This document shows, piece after piece, positions 55,328 to 63,684 of a stretch of DNA of 64,000 nucleotides. Within the stretch, counting starts at the first letter, position 1; every line of letters begins with the position of its first letter. Origin of the DNA: Pseudofrankia inefficax (lineage in GTDB: Bacteria > Actinomycetota > Actinomycetes > Frankiales > Frankiaceae); the NCBI RefSeq assembly GCF_000166135.1, contig NC_014666.1, positions 4,650,001 to 4,714,000 of the forward strand, read 5' to 3'. Under the pieces are notes generated by a model. The model worked only from the letters and a program-made list of their open reading frames with translations. It was not told the origin of the DNA and searched no databases. The position numbers and the translations under genes were made by a program.

Positions 55328-55340
55328 CCTTTGGTTGACG
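55322..55340. promoter_or_regulatory. Operator 2 of the Clp-N/HTH gene, overlapping -35
   Basis: Perfect 8-bp arms CGTCAACC / GGTTGACG with a 3-nt centre. Same core as operator 1, 28 bp centre to centre. Confidence 0.85.
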
Positions 55341-55433
55341 CCGCTTCGCGCCGGCGGGCGGATCCCGGGCGCCCCGGCGGGGAATCCCCCGCCGGGGCGC
55401 GCACGGATGTTCGCGGCCGGCCGCCGCGCGGGC

Positions 55434-57155
55434 TCAGCCCTCCTTCGGGCCCAGCGCCGCCAGCTCCTGCCGCACGCGCTCCTCGTGCTCGGCCAGGTCC
55501 TCACGCGCCTTGCGGGGGCTCCAGCGACCGGCCATCAGGAAGATGAACGGCAGGAAGAGGATCTGGCCGGCGAAGCACAGCCACCACCAGGTCCGCCACT
55601 GGTTCGGCGAGTCCTTCTGGGCCTGCAGCACCTTGGGCCCGTTCTCCTGGATGTACGCGAGGTCCGCCTTCGGCACCGCCTTCAGCGCGAGCAGGCGCTT
55701 GATCGCCTCCTGGAGGTCGACGTTCGCGCCCTTCTGCACCTCACCGGCCGCCTTCAGCCCGGCCGCGGTGTCGTTCGGGTTCTTGCTCAGCGCGGCCGAC
55801 GTCGCCGGGTCGATCAGCTGCGCGGTCGCGATCTGCTGCGGGTACTTGGCGAGGATCGACTGGGTGGCCGGGCCCTTGTCGACCAGGACGGAGGTCGCCG
55901 TCTGCGTCACCGCGAGGATCGTCAGGACGATGGCGACGACCGTGCGCAGCACGCCGCCCCAGACCGCGAGGCCGGTCGCGGTCGCGGCGGGGTTGTGCCG
56001 CTCGACGGTCTCGGTGAACGACGCCATCCAGGTGGCGTAGGCGATGCCGCCGCCGGCCGAGATGATGACGAAGATGAGCGCGAACGTGTAGTAGCTGGTC
56101 GAGGCGTCATGCGCCTTGATCGCGAACAGCGCGATACCGACGGCGCCGACTATTCCACCGAAGACCATGAACGGTTTGCGGACCTTCAGCCAGTCCGAGA
56201 CGATGCCCGCGATGATCAGCGCCAGCGCGTTCGTGATCCAGTACCAGTTGGCCAGGCTGTTGCCGCGGTTCAGCGAGTAGCCGAAGTTCGTCGCGAAGTA
56301 GGTGACGATGAACCCGACGGCCGTGTAGTAGAAGATCAGCATCAGGCTGACCGCCAGCGCCGACCCGATGACGTCGAGCTTGAGCATCTGGCGCCAGCTG
56401 CCCTGCAGGGCCTGCTCCGGGTCGACGCCGCGGGCCTTGGCCTCGATGAGCACCCGGTCGCGCAGCGTGACCATGAGCTGGTCGCGCAGCCGGGGCGACA
56501 GCTCCCGCAGCCCGATGAACGCGATCACCCCGACGGCCAGCGCGGCGTACCCGGAGTACCGGATCTGCTGCTCCCAGTGGTTGCCGTGGAAGGTGTGGCT
56601 GGAGACCTCGGTGACGACGAGGCTGCCGACGACCGGCCCCAGCGTCCAGAACCCCATCGCCGACGCCCGGCCGAGCTGCGGCGAGTAGTCCCGGACCAGC
56701 GCGGGCGTCGCGACGAGGATGACGCCCTCCACCGCGCTGAGCGCCGCGAACAGGATCAGGTAGACGAGCTTGCTGTTCGCGTTCGGCAGGCCGACGACCA
56801 TCAGCACGCCGGTCAGCAGGACGCCGTAGGTGACCAGGTTGGCCCGGCCCCAGCGGTCGGCGAGCCCGGCGGCGAGCGAGGCGAGCGCGCCGGTCACCCC
56901 GCCGGCCACCGAGATGTACACGAAGTACGTGAACGACATGTCGAAGCGGGTGATGATCGACGTCGCGACCGCGCCCTGGATGTACAGCTCGTAGTACAGG
57001 ACGATCGTGGTGAGGACGACGATCGCCAGGTAGAACGCGCGCGGCGCCGTGGCGGGGTAGTGCGCGAGCTGCCGGCCCCAGATACCGCCCTTGACCCTGG
57101 GTAAGCCGTCGTCGGCGGTCGGCTGATCGCTCCTGACCGAGGTGTCGCTGGACAA
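55434..57155 (-). CDS. MFS transporter with large external loop
   Basis: 573 residues. Metabolite:H+ symporter-like MFS: LAIVVLTTIVLYYELYIQGAVATSIITRFDMSFTYFVYISVAGGVTGALASLAAGLADRWGRANLVTYGVL includes the loop 2-3 motif ADRWGR. Between the last two membrane segments a soluble insert of about 110 residues (about 415-525; TSVLVDKGPATQSILAKYPQQIATAQLID... PKVLQAQKDSPNQW) faces the outside, unusual for MFS. The start is TTG 57155 with GAGGGAG at good spacing. A 22-bp palindrome (57231-57252) lies upstream. Substrate unknown. Confidence 0.88.
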   Translation of the reverse strand: MSSDTSVRSDQPTADDGLPRVKGGIWGRQLAHYPATAPRAFYLAIVVLTTIVLYYELYIQGAVATSIITRFDMSFTYFVYISVAGGVTGALASLAAGLADRWGRANLVTYGVLLTGVLMVVGLPNANSKLVYLILFAALSAVEGVILVATPALVRDYSPQLGRASAMGFWTLGPVVGSLVVTEVSSHTFHGNHWEQQIRYSGYAALAVGVIAFIGLRELSPRLRDQLMVTLRDRVLIEAKARGVDPEQALQGSWRQMLKLDVIGSALAVSLMLIFYYTAVGFIVTYFATNFGYSLNRGNSLANWYWITNALALIIAGIVSDWLKVRKPFMVFGGIVGAVGIALFAIKAHDASTSYYTFALIFVIISAGGGIAYATWMASFTETVERHNPAATATGLAVWGGVLRTVVAIVLTILAVTQTATSVLVDKGPATQSILAKYPQQIATAQLIDPATSAALSKNPNDTAAGLKAAGEVQKGANVDLQEAIKRLLALKAVPKADLAYIQENGPKVLQAQKDSPNQWRTWWWLCFAGQILFLPFIFLMAGRWSPRKAREDLAEHEERVRQELAALGPKEG

Positions 57156-57230
57156 CTGATGCTCCCTCTTCTCGCGCGCGGCGGCGGCGTCGCCTGCCGC
57201 GCGCAGGCCGGCTCAGGTCTGGCAGCTCAA

Positions 57231-57252
57231 GAATGTGACGAACCGTACATTC
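57231..57252. promoter_or_regulatory. Inverted repeat, likely operator of the MFS gene
   Basis: GAATGT, N10, ACATTC: perfect 6-bp arms, 76 bp upstream of the TTG start, just downstream of the candidate -10 box. A repressor bound here would block elongation or initiation. Confidence 0.55.
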
Positions 57253-57267
57253 ATGCGCCGCTCGCAG

Positions 57268-57294
57268 GATCTACAATGCGCCGGCACCAGTCAA
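57268..57294 (-). promoter_or_regulatory. Candidate promoter of the MFS gene
   Basis: TTGACT (57289-57294), 15-bp spacer, TAGATC (57268-57273) on the minus strand. The spacer is short, so confidence is low. Confidence 0.3.
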
Positions 57295-57473
57295 GAGATC
57301 GGCCGCTATTTACCGCTTCTTGGCCGCGCGACATCCGCCAGCCCCGCCACAGCGGTCCGAGCGCCTGGCAAACCAGACAAAAGCCGCCACCGGCACCCCG
57401 GGAGGCCACCAGGCGCCCACAGTCGGGCACGGCCCGCAGCGGTCTCCCGGGACGGGCGCATGCCGGAACCCGC

Positions 57474-57524
57474 GTCAGCGAGAGCCGGACGCGGGTCAGC
57501 GAGGGGCAGACGTCGGTCAGCGAG
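57474..57524. repeat. 21-bp spaced tandem repeat at the LLM gene end
   Basis: GTCAGCGAG occurs at 57474, 57495 and 57516, exactly 21 bp apart. The last copy contains the TGA stop of the LLM gene (57517-57519), so the 3' end of the gene has been tandemly copied. Confidence 0.75.
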
Positions 57525-58500
57525 GGGCGAGGTCGCGACAGGCCTGGAGGGGGTCTACGCCCGGCGCGGGCAGGACGAAGATCACGGGAACGGTCACGCC
57601 GTGGGCGACGTACTGGGCGAGGTGCTCCCGGCAGGCCTCCGGCGGCCCGTGCACGATCAGCTCGTCGACGACGTGGTCCGGGATCGCGGCCAGCGCGCCG
57701 GCCCGGTCACCCGCGGCCCACAGCTTCCACATCGGCTCCAGCGCGTCGCGGCCGAGGTCCTGGTGGAAGGCCTTGTAGACGCCGACGTTCAGGTAGGCGG
57801 CGATAGCCCGGCGCCCGATCCGGCGGGCGGCTTCGGCGTCGGCCGTGGGCACGACCATCAGCCGGGCGACGATCTCGCGTCGCGCCGCCGGGGTCACTCC
57901 GGCCTGGCCGAGGACCGCCGGGGCGATCCGGGCGACGTCGGGCGCGGACAGCCAGTTGAGGATCGCGCCGTCCGCCTCCGCGCCGGCGAGCGCGAGCATC
58001 TTCGGCCGCAGCGCCGCGACCAGGAGCCCGGGCGCCGGGTCGGGGATGATCGCCGACCGGAAGCCGCGCACGGCGAACGTGTCGAACTGCTCGTCGATCC
58101 GCTCGCCGGCCAGCGCCCGGCGCAGGAACCGCAGAAGGTCCCGGGTCCGGGCCAGCGGCCGGGTGAACGGGACGGCGTTCCAGCGTTCCACGATCACGTC
58201 GGACGAGGACCCGAGCCCGAGCGAGAACCGCCCGGGGGCGGTCGCCGCCAGGGTCGCCGCGGTCTGGGCGAGCAGGGCCGGGCCGCGGGTGAACACCGGG
58301 GCGATCGCGATGCCGAGGTGCACGTGCTGGGTGACGGCCGCGGCGACCGCCAGCGGGGTGAACCCGTCCGTCGAGGTGCCCTCGCCCGTCCACAGATCGG
58401 TGTAGCCGAGGCCCTCCAGCTCCCGGGCCACCTCCGCCTGGCGGTGCAGTGGCACCCCGTCGACGGGAATCGTCATCCCCCAGCGCGCACTGCCAGTCAC
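57517..58500 (-). CDS. LLM-class (F420-type) oxidoreductase
   Basis: 327 residues of the luciferase-like fold: VARELEGLGYTDLWTGEGTSTDGFTPLAVAAAVTQHVHLGIAIAPVFTRGPALLAQTAATLA, RFSLGLGSSSDVIVERWNAVPF, and IIPDPAPGLLVAALRPKMLALAGAEADGAILNWLSAPDVARI, typical of F420-dependent family members. Start GTG 58500 with GGAGGG just upstream. The open frame continues into the neighbouring gene but that part is out-of-frame shadow. Substrate unknown. Same strand as, and 110 bp from, the DHA2 exporter. Confidence 0.87.
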   Translation of the reverse strand: MTGSARWGMTIPVDGVPLHRQAEVARELEGLGYTDLWTGEGTSTDGFTPLAVAAAVTQHVHLGIAIAPVFTRGPALLAQTAATLAATAPGRFSLGLGSSSDVIVERWNAVPFTRPLARTRDLLRFLRRALAGERIDEQFDTFAVRGFRSAIIPDPAPGLLVAALRPKMLALAGAEADGAILNWLSAPDVARIAPAVLGQAGVTPAARREIVARLMVVPTADAEAARRIGRRAIAAYLNVGVYKAFHQDLGRDALEPMWKLWAAGDRAGALAAIPDHVVDELIVHGPPEACREHLAQYVAHGVTVPVIFVLPAPGVDPLQACRDLAPR

Positions 58501-58610
58501 GAGCCCTCCGACCGTCCGGGAACAACCAACCCCAAGCCAGGCAGCCGCATTAAAGCAGCCGGCCGCACGGACCGTCAGATTTGATCGGACGCGCGCGGCT
58601 CCGCTCCCGA

Positions 58611-60074
58611 TCAGGCTTCCGACGTCGCCGCCGTTGAGGCCCGCGAGGCGCGAGCGCGCAGCGGCGCCGCGATCACGAGCGCCGCGGCCACGGCGGCGAG
58701 CGCCAGGATGGCGATCGTCACGGCGTTCTGGAACTGCGAGACCTGGGCGTTCGTCCAGTGCGGGCTGGCGATGTCGCCCACGAAGATCGCGGCGAGGACC
58801 GTCCCGCTGACGGCGACCCCGATGGCGTTGCTGACCTCCTGCGCGGTGTCGCTGAGAGCGGCGCCGAGCGACGTCCGTTCCGGCGGCAGTCCGCGCAGCA
58901 CGTTCACGGCCGAGGTGATCATGACGACCCGCATGCCCGCGGAGACGAGCACCAGGGCGACGGCGATCCACCCGTAGCCGGATCGGCCCAGCAGCCCGTA
59001 GATGGCGAGTCCCGCGACCACGGCGGTCGCGCCGAGCGTCGTCGAGCGACCCGCGCCGAGCCCGTCCACGATCCGGTCGACGAACGGGCCGATCACGATC
59101 ATCGTGATGACCAGCGGGAACATGCCCACCGCGGCCAGGGCCGGCGACCATCCCCAGGCCAGCTGCAGCTGCAGGGTGACGGTGTAGGTGAGTCCAGCCG
59201 TCGCGAGGCCGAGGGCCGACTGGTAGGCGAGCCCGCTCGCGACCAGCGGGCGGGCGACGAGGCGCAGGTCGACGAGGGGATGGCGGGCCGCGCGCTCGCG
59301 CAGCACGAAGCACCCGGCGCTGACGACCGCGCCGGCGGCGCAGGCCCACGCCAGCCGGGAGCCCGCGCCGATCTGCACGAACAGGGTCGGGGCGACCAGC
59401 GCGAGCGCGATCGTCAGCGTGCCGAGCACCGCGCCCGGAACGTCGATCGGGTCTCGGTGCAGGTCCTCGGCCGTGTCGGCCGGAATACCCGCGCGGATGC
59501 CGATGGCCGCGAGAACGGCGACCGGCGCGTTGACCACCAGCAGGACCTGCCACGGCGTGACCGCGAGCAGCAGGCCCGCGACGGTCGGGCCGACGGCGAC
59601 GCCGACCAGGCCGACCGAGGAGATGACGGCGCTCGCCCGCATGCGCAGCGCGTCCTGGTCGAACAGCCGGAAGGAGAGCGCCATCGAACCGGGCGCGGTC
59701 ATGGCTGCCGCGGTTCCCATCACCAGGCGGACGACGATCAGCTCGTCGGCGGTCCGCACGAACAAGGTGCCGAAGCTCGCCACGGCCAGCAGGCCCAGGC
59801 CGACGAACATCACCCTGCGCCGCCCGAACCGGTCCGCGACGGCGCCGAAGAACAGCATCAGACCGCCGAAGACGACCGTGTACGAACCGGTCACCCATTG
59901 CAGCTGCGTGGTGGACGCCCGCAGGTCCCGCCCGATCGTCGGCAGCGCGACGTTCAGGAGGGTGTTGTCCAGCATCTCCACCAGGAAGACCGCCGAGAGG
60001 CCCACCATCGCGGGCCACACCGCGCGCAGGGACCGCGGCGCGCCAACGGCATCGGACGTCAGAGCCTGCGTCAT
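58611..60074 (-). CDS. DHA2-family (EmrB/QacA-like) drug exporter
   Basis: 487 residues with about 14 membrane segments. VWPAMVGLSAVFLVEMLDNTLLNVALPTIGRDL is the DHA2 first segment (with the LDxTxVNVALP motif); GAVADRFGRRRVMFVGL is the loop 2-3 motif; PGSMALSFRLF and GPTVAGLLLAVTPWQVLLVVNAPVAV give motif C and loop 5. It should expel drugs or lipophilic cations in exchange for protons. ATG 60074 has AAGGAG 5 nt upstream. Divergent from a TetR gene with two identical-core operators between them, the classic drug-induced pump arrangement. Confidence 0.93.
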   Translation of the reverse strand: MTQALTSDAVGAPRSLRAVWPAMVGLSAVFLVEMLDNTLLNVALPTIGRDLRASTTQLQWVTGSYTVVFGGLMLFFGAVADRFGRRRVMFVGLGLLAVASFGTLFVRTADELIVVRLVMGTAAAMTAPGSMALSFRLFDQDALRMRASAVISSVGLVGVAVGPTVAGLLLAVTPWQVLLVVNAPVAVLAAIGIRAGIPADTAEDLHRDPIDVPGAVLGTLTIALALVAPTLFVQIGAGSRLAWACAAGAVVSAGCFVLRERAARHPLVDLRLVARPLVASGLAYQSALGLATAGLTYTVTLQLQLAWGWSPALAAVGMFPLVITMIVIGPFVDRIVDGLGAGRSTTLGATAVVAGLAIYGLLGRSGYGWIAVALVLVSAGMRVVMITSAVNVLRGLPPERTSLGAALSDTAQEVSNAIGVAVSGTVLAAIFVGDIASPHWTNAQVSQFQNAVTIAILALAAVAAALVIAAPLRARASRASTAATSEA

Positions 60075-60165
60075 TCCCACTCCTTTTCTTCGCCAGGGCG
60101 GGGCCGCGCAGACCCGCCTGCACGACCGGGGCCGGCGTCGTCGCCGGGTTCCTCGCGCGGCCCTC

Positions 60166-60180
60166 TGGAACAGCGTTCCA
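60166..60180. promoter_or_regulatory. TetR operator 1
   Basis: TGGAAC, 3 nt, GTTCCA: perfect 15-bp palindrome between the divergent exporter and tetR genes. Confidence 0.82.
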
Positions 60181-60191
60181 TCGCGACACTC

Positions 60192-60206
60192 TGGAACAAC
60201 GTTCCA
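60192..60206. promoter_or_regulatory. TetR operator 2
   Basis: TGGAAC, 3 nt, GTTCCA; extended by one further C/G pair. Centre to centre distance from operator 1 is 26 bp. It ends 11 bp before the tetR start. Confidence 0.82.
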
Positions 60207-60217
60207 GCCATGTCAAG

Positions 60218-60895
60218 ATGGTGCCCATGGCGACCAGGGCGCAGCGGACCGACCGGCGCGCGGACGCGCTGTCGAAGGAGCGCATCGTCGAGACCGCGAT
60301 CGAGATCCTCGACACCGAGGGCGAGAGCGCGCTGACCTTCCGGGCGCTCTCGGCCCGCCTGGCGACCGGGAGCGGGGCGATCTACTGGCACGTCGCCAAC
60401 AAGGAGGACCTGCTCGCGGCGACCACCGACGACGTCCTCGCCCGGGTCGTGACCGGCGAGGTCACCGGCGCCCCGCCGCAGGAGGCGATCCGGGCGATCG
60501 CCCTCGGGATCTTCGACGCGATCGACGCGCACCCGTGGGTGGGCGCCCAGCTCTCCCGCGCGCCGTGGCCGTCCGCGATGCTGCGGATCTTCGAGAGCGT
60601 CGGCCGGCAGCTACAGGCGCTCGGCGTCCCCGAACGCGCGCAGTTCGACGCCGCGACCGCGCTCGTCAGCTACATGGTCGGCGTGGCCGGCCAGAACGCC
60701 GCGAACGCCCGCCGCGTCGCGCCAGGCACCGACCGATCGGCCTTCCTGGGGACGGTCGCCGCCCAGTGGGCGCGGCTCGACCCCGCGCGGTACCCGTTCG
60801 TGCGCCAGGTGGCGACGCAGCTGGCCGAGCACGACGACCGTGCGCAGTTCCTCGCCGGGGTCGACCTCTTCCTCGCCGGCGTCGCCACCCTCTGA
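60218..60895 (+). CDS. TetR-family repressor of the DHA2 exporter
   Basis: 225 residues. TetR HTH at about 15-65: LSKERIVETAIEILDTEGESALTFRALSARLATGSGAIYWHVANKEDLLAATTDDVL, with a TetR_C domain of the type that follows such YWHV helices (ILGIFDAIDAHPWVGAQL..., VGVAGQNAANARRV). Starts ATG 60218 or 60227; no ribosome site. Two TGGAAC-N3-GTTCCA operators lie just upstream, shared with the divergent exporter. Ligand is likely the exporter's substrate. Confidence 0.92.
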   Translation: MVPMATRAQRTDRRADALSKERIVETAIEILDTEGESALTFRALSARLATGSGAIYWHVANKEDLLAATTDDVLARVVTGEVTGAPPQEAIRAIALGIFDAIDAHPWVGAQLSRAPWPSAMLRIFESVGRQLQALGVPERAQFDAATALVSYMVGVAGQNAANARRVAPGTDRSAFLGTVAAQWARLDPARYPFVRQVATQLAEHDDRAQFLAGVDLFLAGVATL

Positions 60896-60961
60896 CAGCC
60901 GGTCACGGCGGCTCGCGCACCGCGCATCGCACTCGCAATGCTGTTGTTGCTTCGCCCTGTT

Positions 60962-60971
60962 TGTCATGACA
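60962..60971. promoter_or_regulatory. Short perfect palindrome upstream of the aldehyde dehydrogenase
   Basis: TGTCATGACA, about 180 bp before the ATG at 61154. Possible operator; short enough to be chance. Confidence 0.3.
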
Positions 60972-61153
60972 CGCTGCTCGCCAGGTTCGTCACGCGATCG
61001 GCGCGGGTGGTGCGGCAAGGCCCCGGGTGGGCCGGGCCCGCCCGAGCCGGTCGCCGGCGGTGGCGAACGTGGCTCGGAGAGATCCGCAGCCGGATTCTCG
61101 CGGCGTAATCCGACGCCGTCGTGTCGACCTCCCTCTCGCGCGGAGCTGTAGCC

Positions 61154-62623
61154 ATGTCCATTGCGCCACCGCAGACCTCGTCCGTCATCGTCAAGGACCG
61201 CCTGTTCGTCGGCGGAGAATGGGTCGCGCCGGCGGGAACCGGCACGATCGACGTCATCTCGCCGCACACGGAGCAGGTCATCGCGACCGTCGCCGACGCG
61301 AACGGCGCCGACATCGACCGGGCGGTCGCGGCCGCCCGCACGGCCTTCGACGACGGCCCGTGGCCGCGGACCTCCCCCGCCGAGCGGGCCGCGATGATCC
61401 GGGCGATCGGCGCGGCGATCCAGGCCCGCGCGCAGGAGTTCGCCGACACGGTGACCGCCGAGATGGGCGCGCCGTCGACCTTCGCCCTGTTCGGCAACAC
61501 CCTGGCCGCGGCCATGGTCCTGGACGGCTACGCCAGCGTCCTGGACACGTTCCCGTTCGAGGAGGAGCGCCCGGGCCTGCTCGCGCCGGTCACCGTCATC
61601 AAGGCCCCGGTCGGCGTCTGCGCGGGCATCGTCCCGTGGAACGTGCCGCTCTTCCTGATCGCGACGAAGATCGGCGCGAGCCTCGCCTCCGGCTCGACGA
61701 TGGTCATCAAGTCGGCGCCAGAGACCCCGCTGACCGGCTACCTGCTCGCCGAGGTGCTCCAGTCCGTCGGGCTCCCGCCCGGCGTCATCAACATCATCAC
61801 CTCCGGCCGGGAGAACAGCGAGCTGCTGGTCCGCCACCCGGGGGTCGACAAGGTCTCCTTCACCGGCAGCTCCGCGGTCGGCCGCCGGATCGGCGGGATC
61901 TGCGGCGAGCAGCTCAAGCGCTGCACCCTGGAGCTCGGGGGCAAGTCGGCGGCGATCATCCTCGACGACGCCGACGTCTCGACCGCGCTGCCCGCGCTGA
62001 TGCCGGCCGTGTTCATGAACACCGGCCAGGTCTGCGCCGCCCAGACCCGCGTCCTGGCCCCGCGTTCCCGCTATGCCGAGATCGTCGACGGACTGGCGGA
62101 CCTCGTGGCCGAGACCAGGGTCGGCGATCCCGCCAACCCGGAGACGGTCGTCGGGCCGCTCGTCGCCGAACGCCAGCGGGACCGGGTCGAGGGCTACATC
62201 CACGCCGGCGTCGACGAGGGCGCCAGGCTGATCCGCGGCGGCGGGCGGCCCGCGCTCGACCGGGGCTGGTACGTCGAGCCGACCCTGTTCGCCGACGTCG
62301 ACAACGGCATGCGGATCGCCCAGGAGGAGATCTTCGGCCCGGTCCTGTCGGTGATCCCGTACGACACCGAGGACGACGCCGTCCGCATCGCCAACGACTC
62401 GAACTACGGCCTGTCCGGCTCGGTGTGGACCGGCGACCCCGAGCACGGGGCCGCCGTCGGCAGGCGGGTCCGGACGGGCGTCATGGCGATCAACTCGGGC
62501 ACGGTCGTCGAGCTGAAGAACCCGTTCGGCGGGTTCAAGCAGTCCGGCATCGGCCGCGAGATGGGCGCCGAGGGCATCGCCGCCTACCTGGAGACGCAGA
62601 CCCTCGTCCACCCGCACGGCTAG
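61154..62623 (+). CDS. NAD(P)-dependent aldehyde dehydrogenase
   Basis: 489 residues, normal length. Landmarks: LFVGGEWVAPAGTGTIDVISPHTEQVIATVADA, PVGVCAGIVPWNVPLFLIATKIGASLASGSTMVIKSAPETPLTG (cofactor binding), SFTGSSAVGRRIGG, catalytic Glu in TLELGGKSA (about 260) and catalytic Cys in MNTGQVCAAQTR (about 294), then EEIFGPVLSVIPYDTEDDAVRIANDSNYGLSGSVWT. It oxidises an aldehyde to the acid. GGAG precedes ATG 61154. Follows the TetR gene by 258 bp on the same strand; whether the two are linked is unclear. Half of the hairpin element follows 38 bp after the stop. Confidence 0.94.
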   Translation: MSIAPPQTSSVIVKDRLFVGGEWVAPAGTGTIDVISPHTEQVIATVADANGADIDRAVAAARTAFDDGPWPRTSPAERAAMIRAIGAAIQARAQEFADTVTAEMGAPSTFALFGNTLAAAMVLDGYASVLDTFPFEEERPGLLAPVTVIKAPVGVCAGIVPWNVPLFLIATKIGASLASGSTMVIKSAPETPLTGYLLAEVLQSVGLPPGVINIITSGRENSELLVRHPGVDKVSFTGSSAVGRRIGGICGEQLKRCTLELGGKSAAIILDDADVSTALPALMPAVFMNTGQVCAAQTRVLAPRSRYAEIVDGLADLVAETRVGDPANPETVVGPLVAERQRDRVEGYIHAGVDEGARLIRGGGRPALDRGWYVEPTLFADVDNGMRIAQEEIFGPVLSVIPYDTEDDAVRIANDSNYGLSGSVWTGDPEHGAAVGRRVRTGVMAINSGTVVELKNPFGGFKQSGIGREMGAEGIAAYLETQTLVHPHG

Positions 62624-62660
62624 GGCCGCGTCTGCCGAGGTCCGCCTCGTCCCGGACCGG

Positions 62661-62690
62661 CAAGATCGCCGTTTCCGCGCTCGTGTGGCT
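62661..62690. repeat. Half copy of the dispersed hairpin element (D)
   Basis: AAGATCGCCGTTTCCGCGCTCGTGTGG matches the left arm; only a weak GCGG-based partner follows. 38 bp after the aldehyde dehydrogenase stop. Confidence 0.5.
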
Positions 62691-62781
62691 GTGACCGCGG
62701 CGGTTTTGTGACCAGGTGACCCCCCCGGGCCGGCCGGCGTGGGGGCCGCGACGCGCCGCGGCGGCCCGGCACCGAGCCTTG

Positions 62782-62796
62782 GTTACTCTGTGTAAC
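62782..62796. promoter_or_regulatory. Inverted repeat before the secreted-protein gene
   Basis: GTTAC, N5, GTAAC, 11 bp before the GTG at 62807. The TGTAACACT stretch could also be an extended -10 region, which would make the message nearly leaderless. Confidence 0.4.
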
Positions 62797-62806
62797 ACTC
62801 GGGCCC

Positions 62807-63508
62807 GTGGTGCGGATGGCGGGGGGTCGCCGGCTGCCGCGCGGGGTCCTCGCCCGGCGCCTCGGGCTGCTGGCGGTGGCGGTCGGGCTGGCGGCGGCTG
62901 GCCTGCTGACGTCGTTGCCGGCCGGGGCCGTGGGCACTCTGGGTCCCGGCCAGGACACCGGCTCGACCGGAACAAGCTTCACGCTCACGCGGGCCGACGC
63001 GGCGAGCATCGGCCTAGCGGCGTTTCCCCAGCTGGCGTCGTCGTTCGCCTCGGCCGGCGTCGTCCTGCAGTTCCGGTACACCGTGACCAACACCGGTGCC
63101 GTGCCGCTGACCGGCGTCACGCTGCTCAGCTCGCTGGCCCGCGCCTCCGTCCGCTGCGAGGGGACGACCCTCGCGCCCGGCGCGTCGACGGTGTGCGTGG
63201 CGACCTATACGACGACCCAGGCTGATGTCGCGGCCGGCGGCGTCACGAACGTCGCCACCGCCACCGGCCAGCCGCCGACCGGCCCGGCCGTCGACTCGGC
63301 GCCGGTGTCGGTCACGATCCCGGCTCGCGCCGTCCCCGGGCCGTCGTTCGTGTTCATCCCGGTGCCGTTCCCGGTGGGCGGGCAGCCCGGCACTGCCGCG
63401 GGCGTTCCGGGCGCCGGCGTCATCGGGGGCGCGGGGGCCTGGGCAGTCGCCGTCGCGCCGGCCGGGACCAGCCCGCTCGGCAGCCAGCCGGTCGCGGTCA
63501 CCGGCTGA
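62807..63508 (+). CDS. Secreted protein with one DUF11-like (DUF7507) domain
   Basis: About 233 residues. Signal peptide: basic N-terminus then GLLAVAVGLAAAGLLTSLPAGA (about 20-41), cleaved near AGA-VG. The mature part is one Ig-like repeat of the DUF11/DUF7507 type: VVLQFRYTVTNTGAVPLTGVTLLSSLA... CEGTTLAPGASTVCVATYTTTQADVAAGGVTNVATATGQPPTG, with a likely Cys-Cys disulfide. A Gly/Ala/Pro-rich tail ends the protein without a sortase motif or membrane anchor. Such domains usually occur in multi-repeat surface proteins; here it stands alone. GTG 62807, GTG 62810 and ATG 62816 compete as start. Function unknown. Confidence 0.78.
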   Translation: MVRMAGGRRLPRGVLARRLGLLAVAVGLAAAGLLTSLPAGAVGTLGPGQDTGSTGTSFTLTRADAASIGLAAFPQLASSFASAGVVLQFRYTVTNTGAVPLTGVTLLSSLARASVRCEGTTLAPGASTVCVATYTTTQADVAAGGVTNVATATGQPPTGPAVDSAPVSVTIPARAVPGPSFVFIPVPFPVGGQPGTAAGVPGAGVIGGAGAWAVAVAPAGTSPLGSQPVAVTG

Positions 63509-63684
63509 CCCGGCGCTCGTCTTTCGGCTCGACCGGCGCCGAAATCGGTGGCCGGCCGTTGTCCCGGCATTTCCGGCTCCGCGTCCCGCGTCCCTGGCGG
63601 CGGGCTTCCCGCAAACGGCTATTCCGCAGCTCGCCGGAGGTCCGCGCCGATCGGTTTCGGCGGGACGGTTCCGTCACCTTTCAG

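Larger units (their letters stand above)
57156..57516. other. Upstream region of the MFS gene and tail repeat of the LLM gene
   Basis: 360 bp without a gene. It contains a 22-bp inverted repeat (57231-57252), a candidate promoter (57268-57294) and, next to the LLM stop, repeated copies of GTCAGCGAG spaced 21 bp. Confidence 0.55.
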
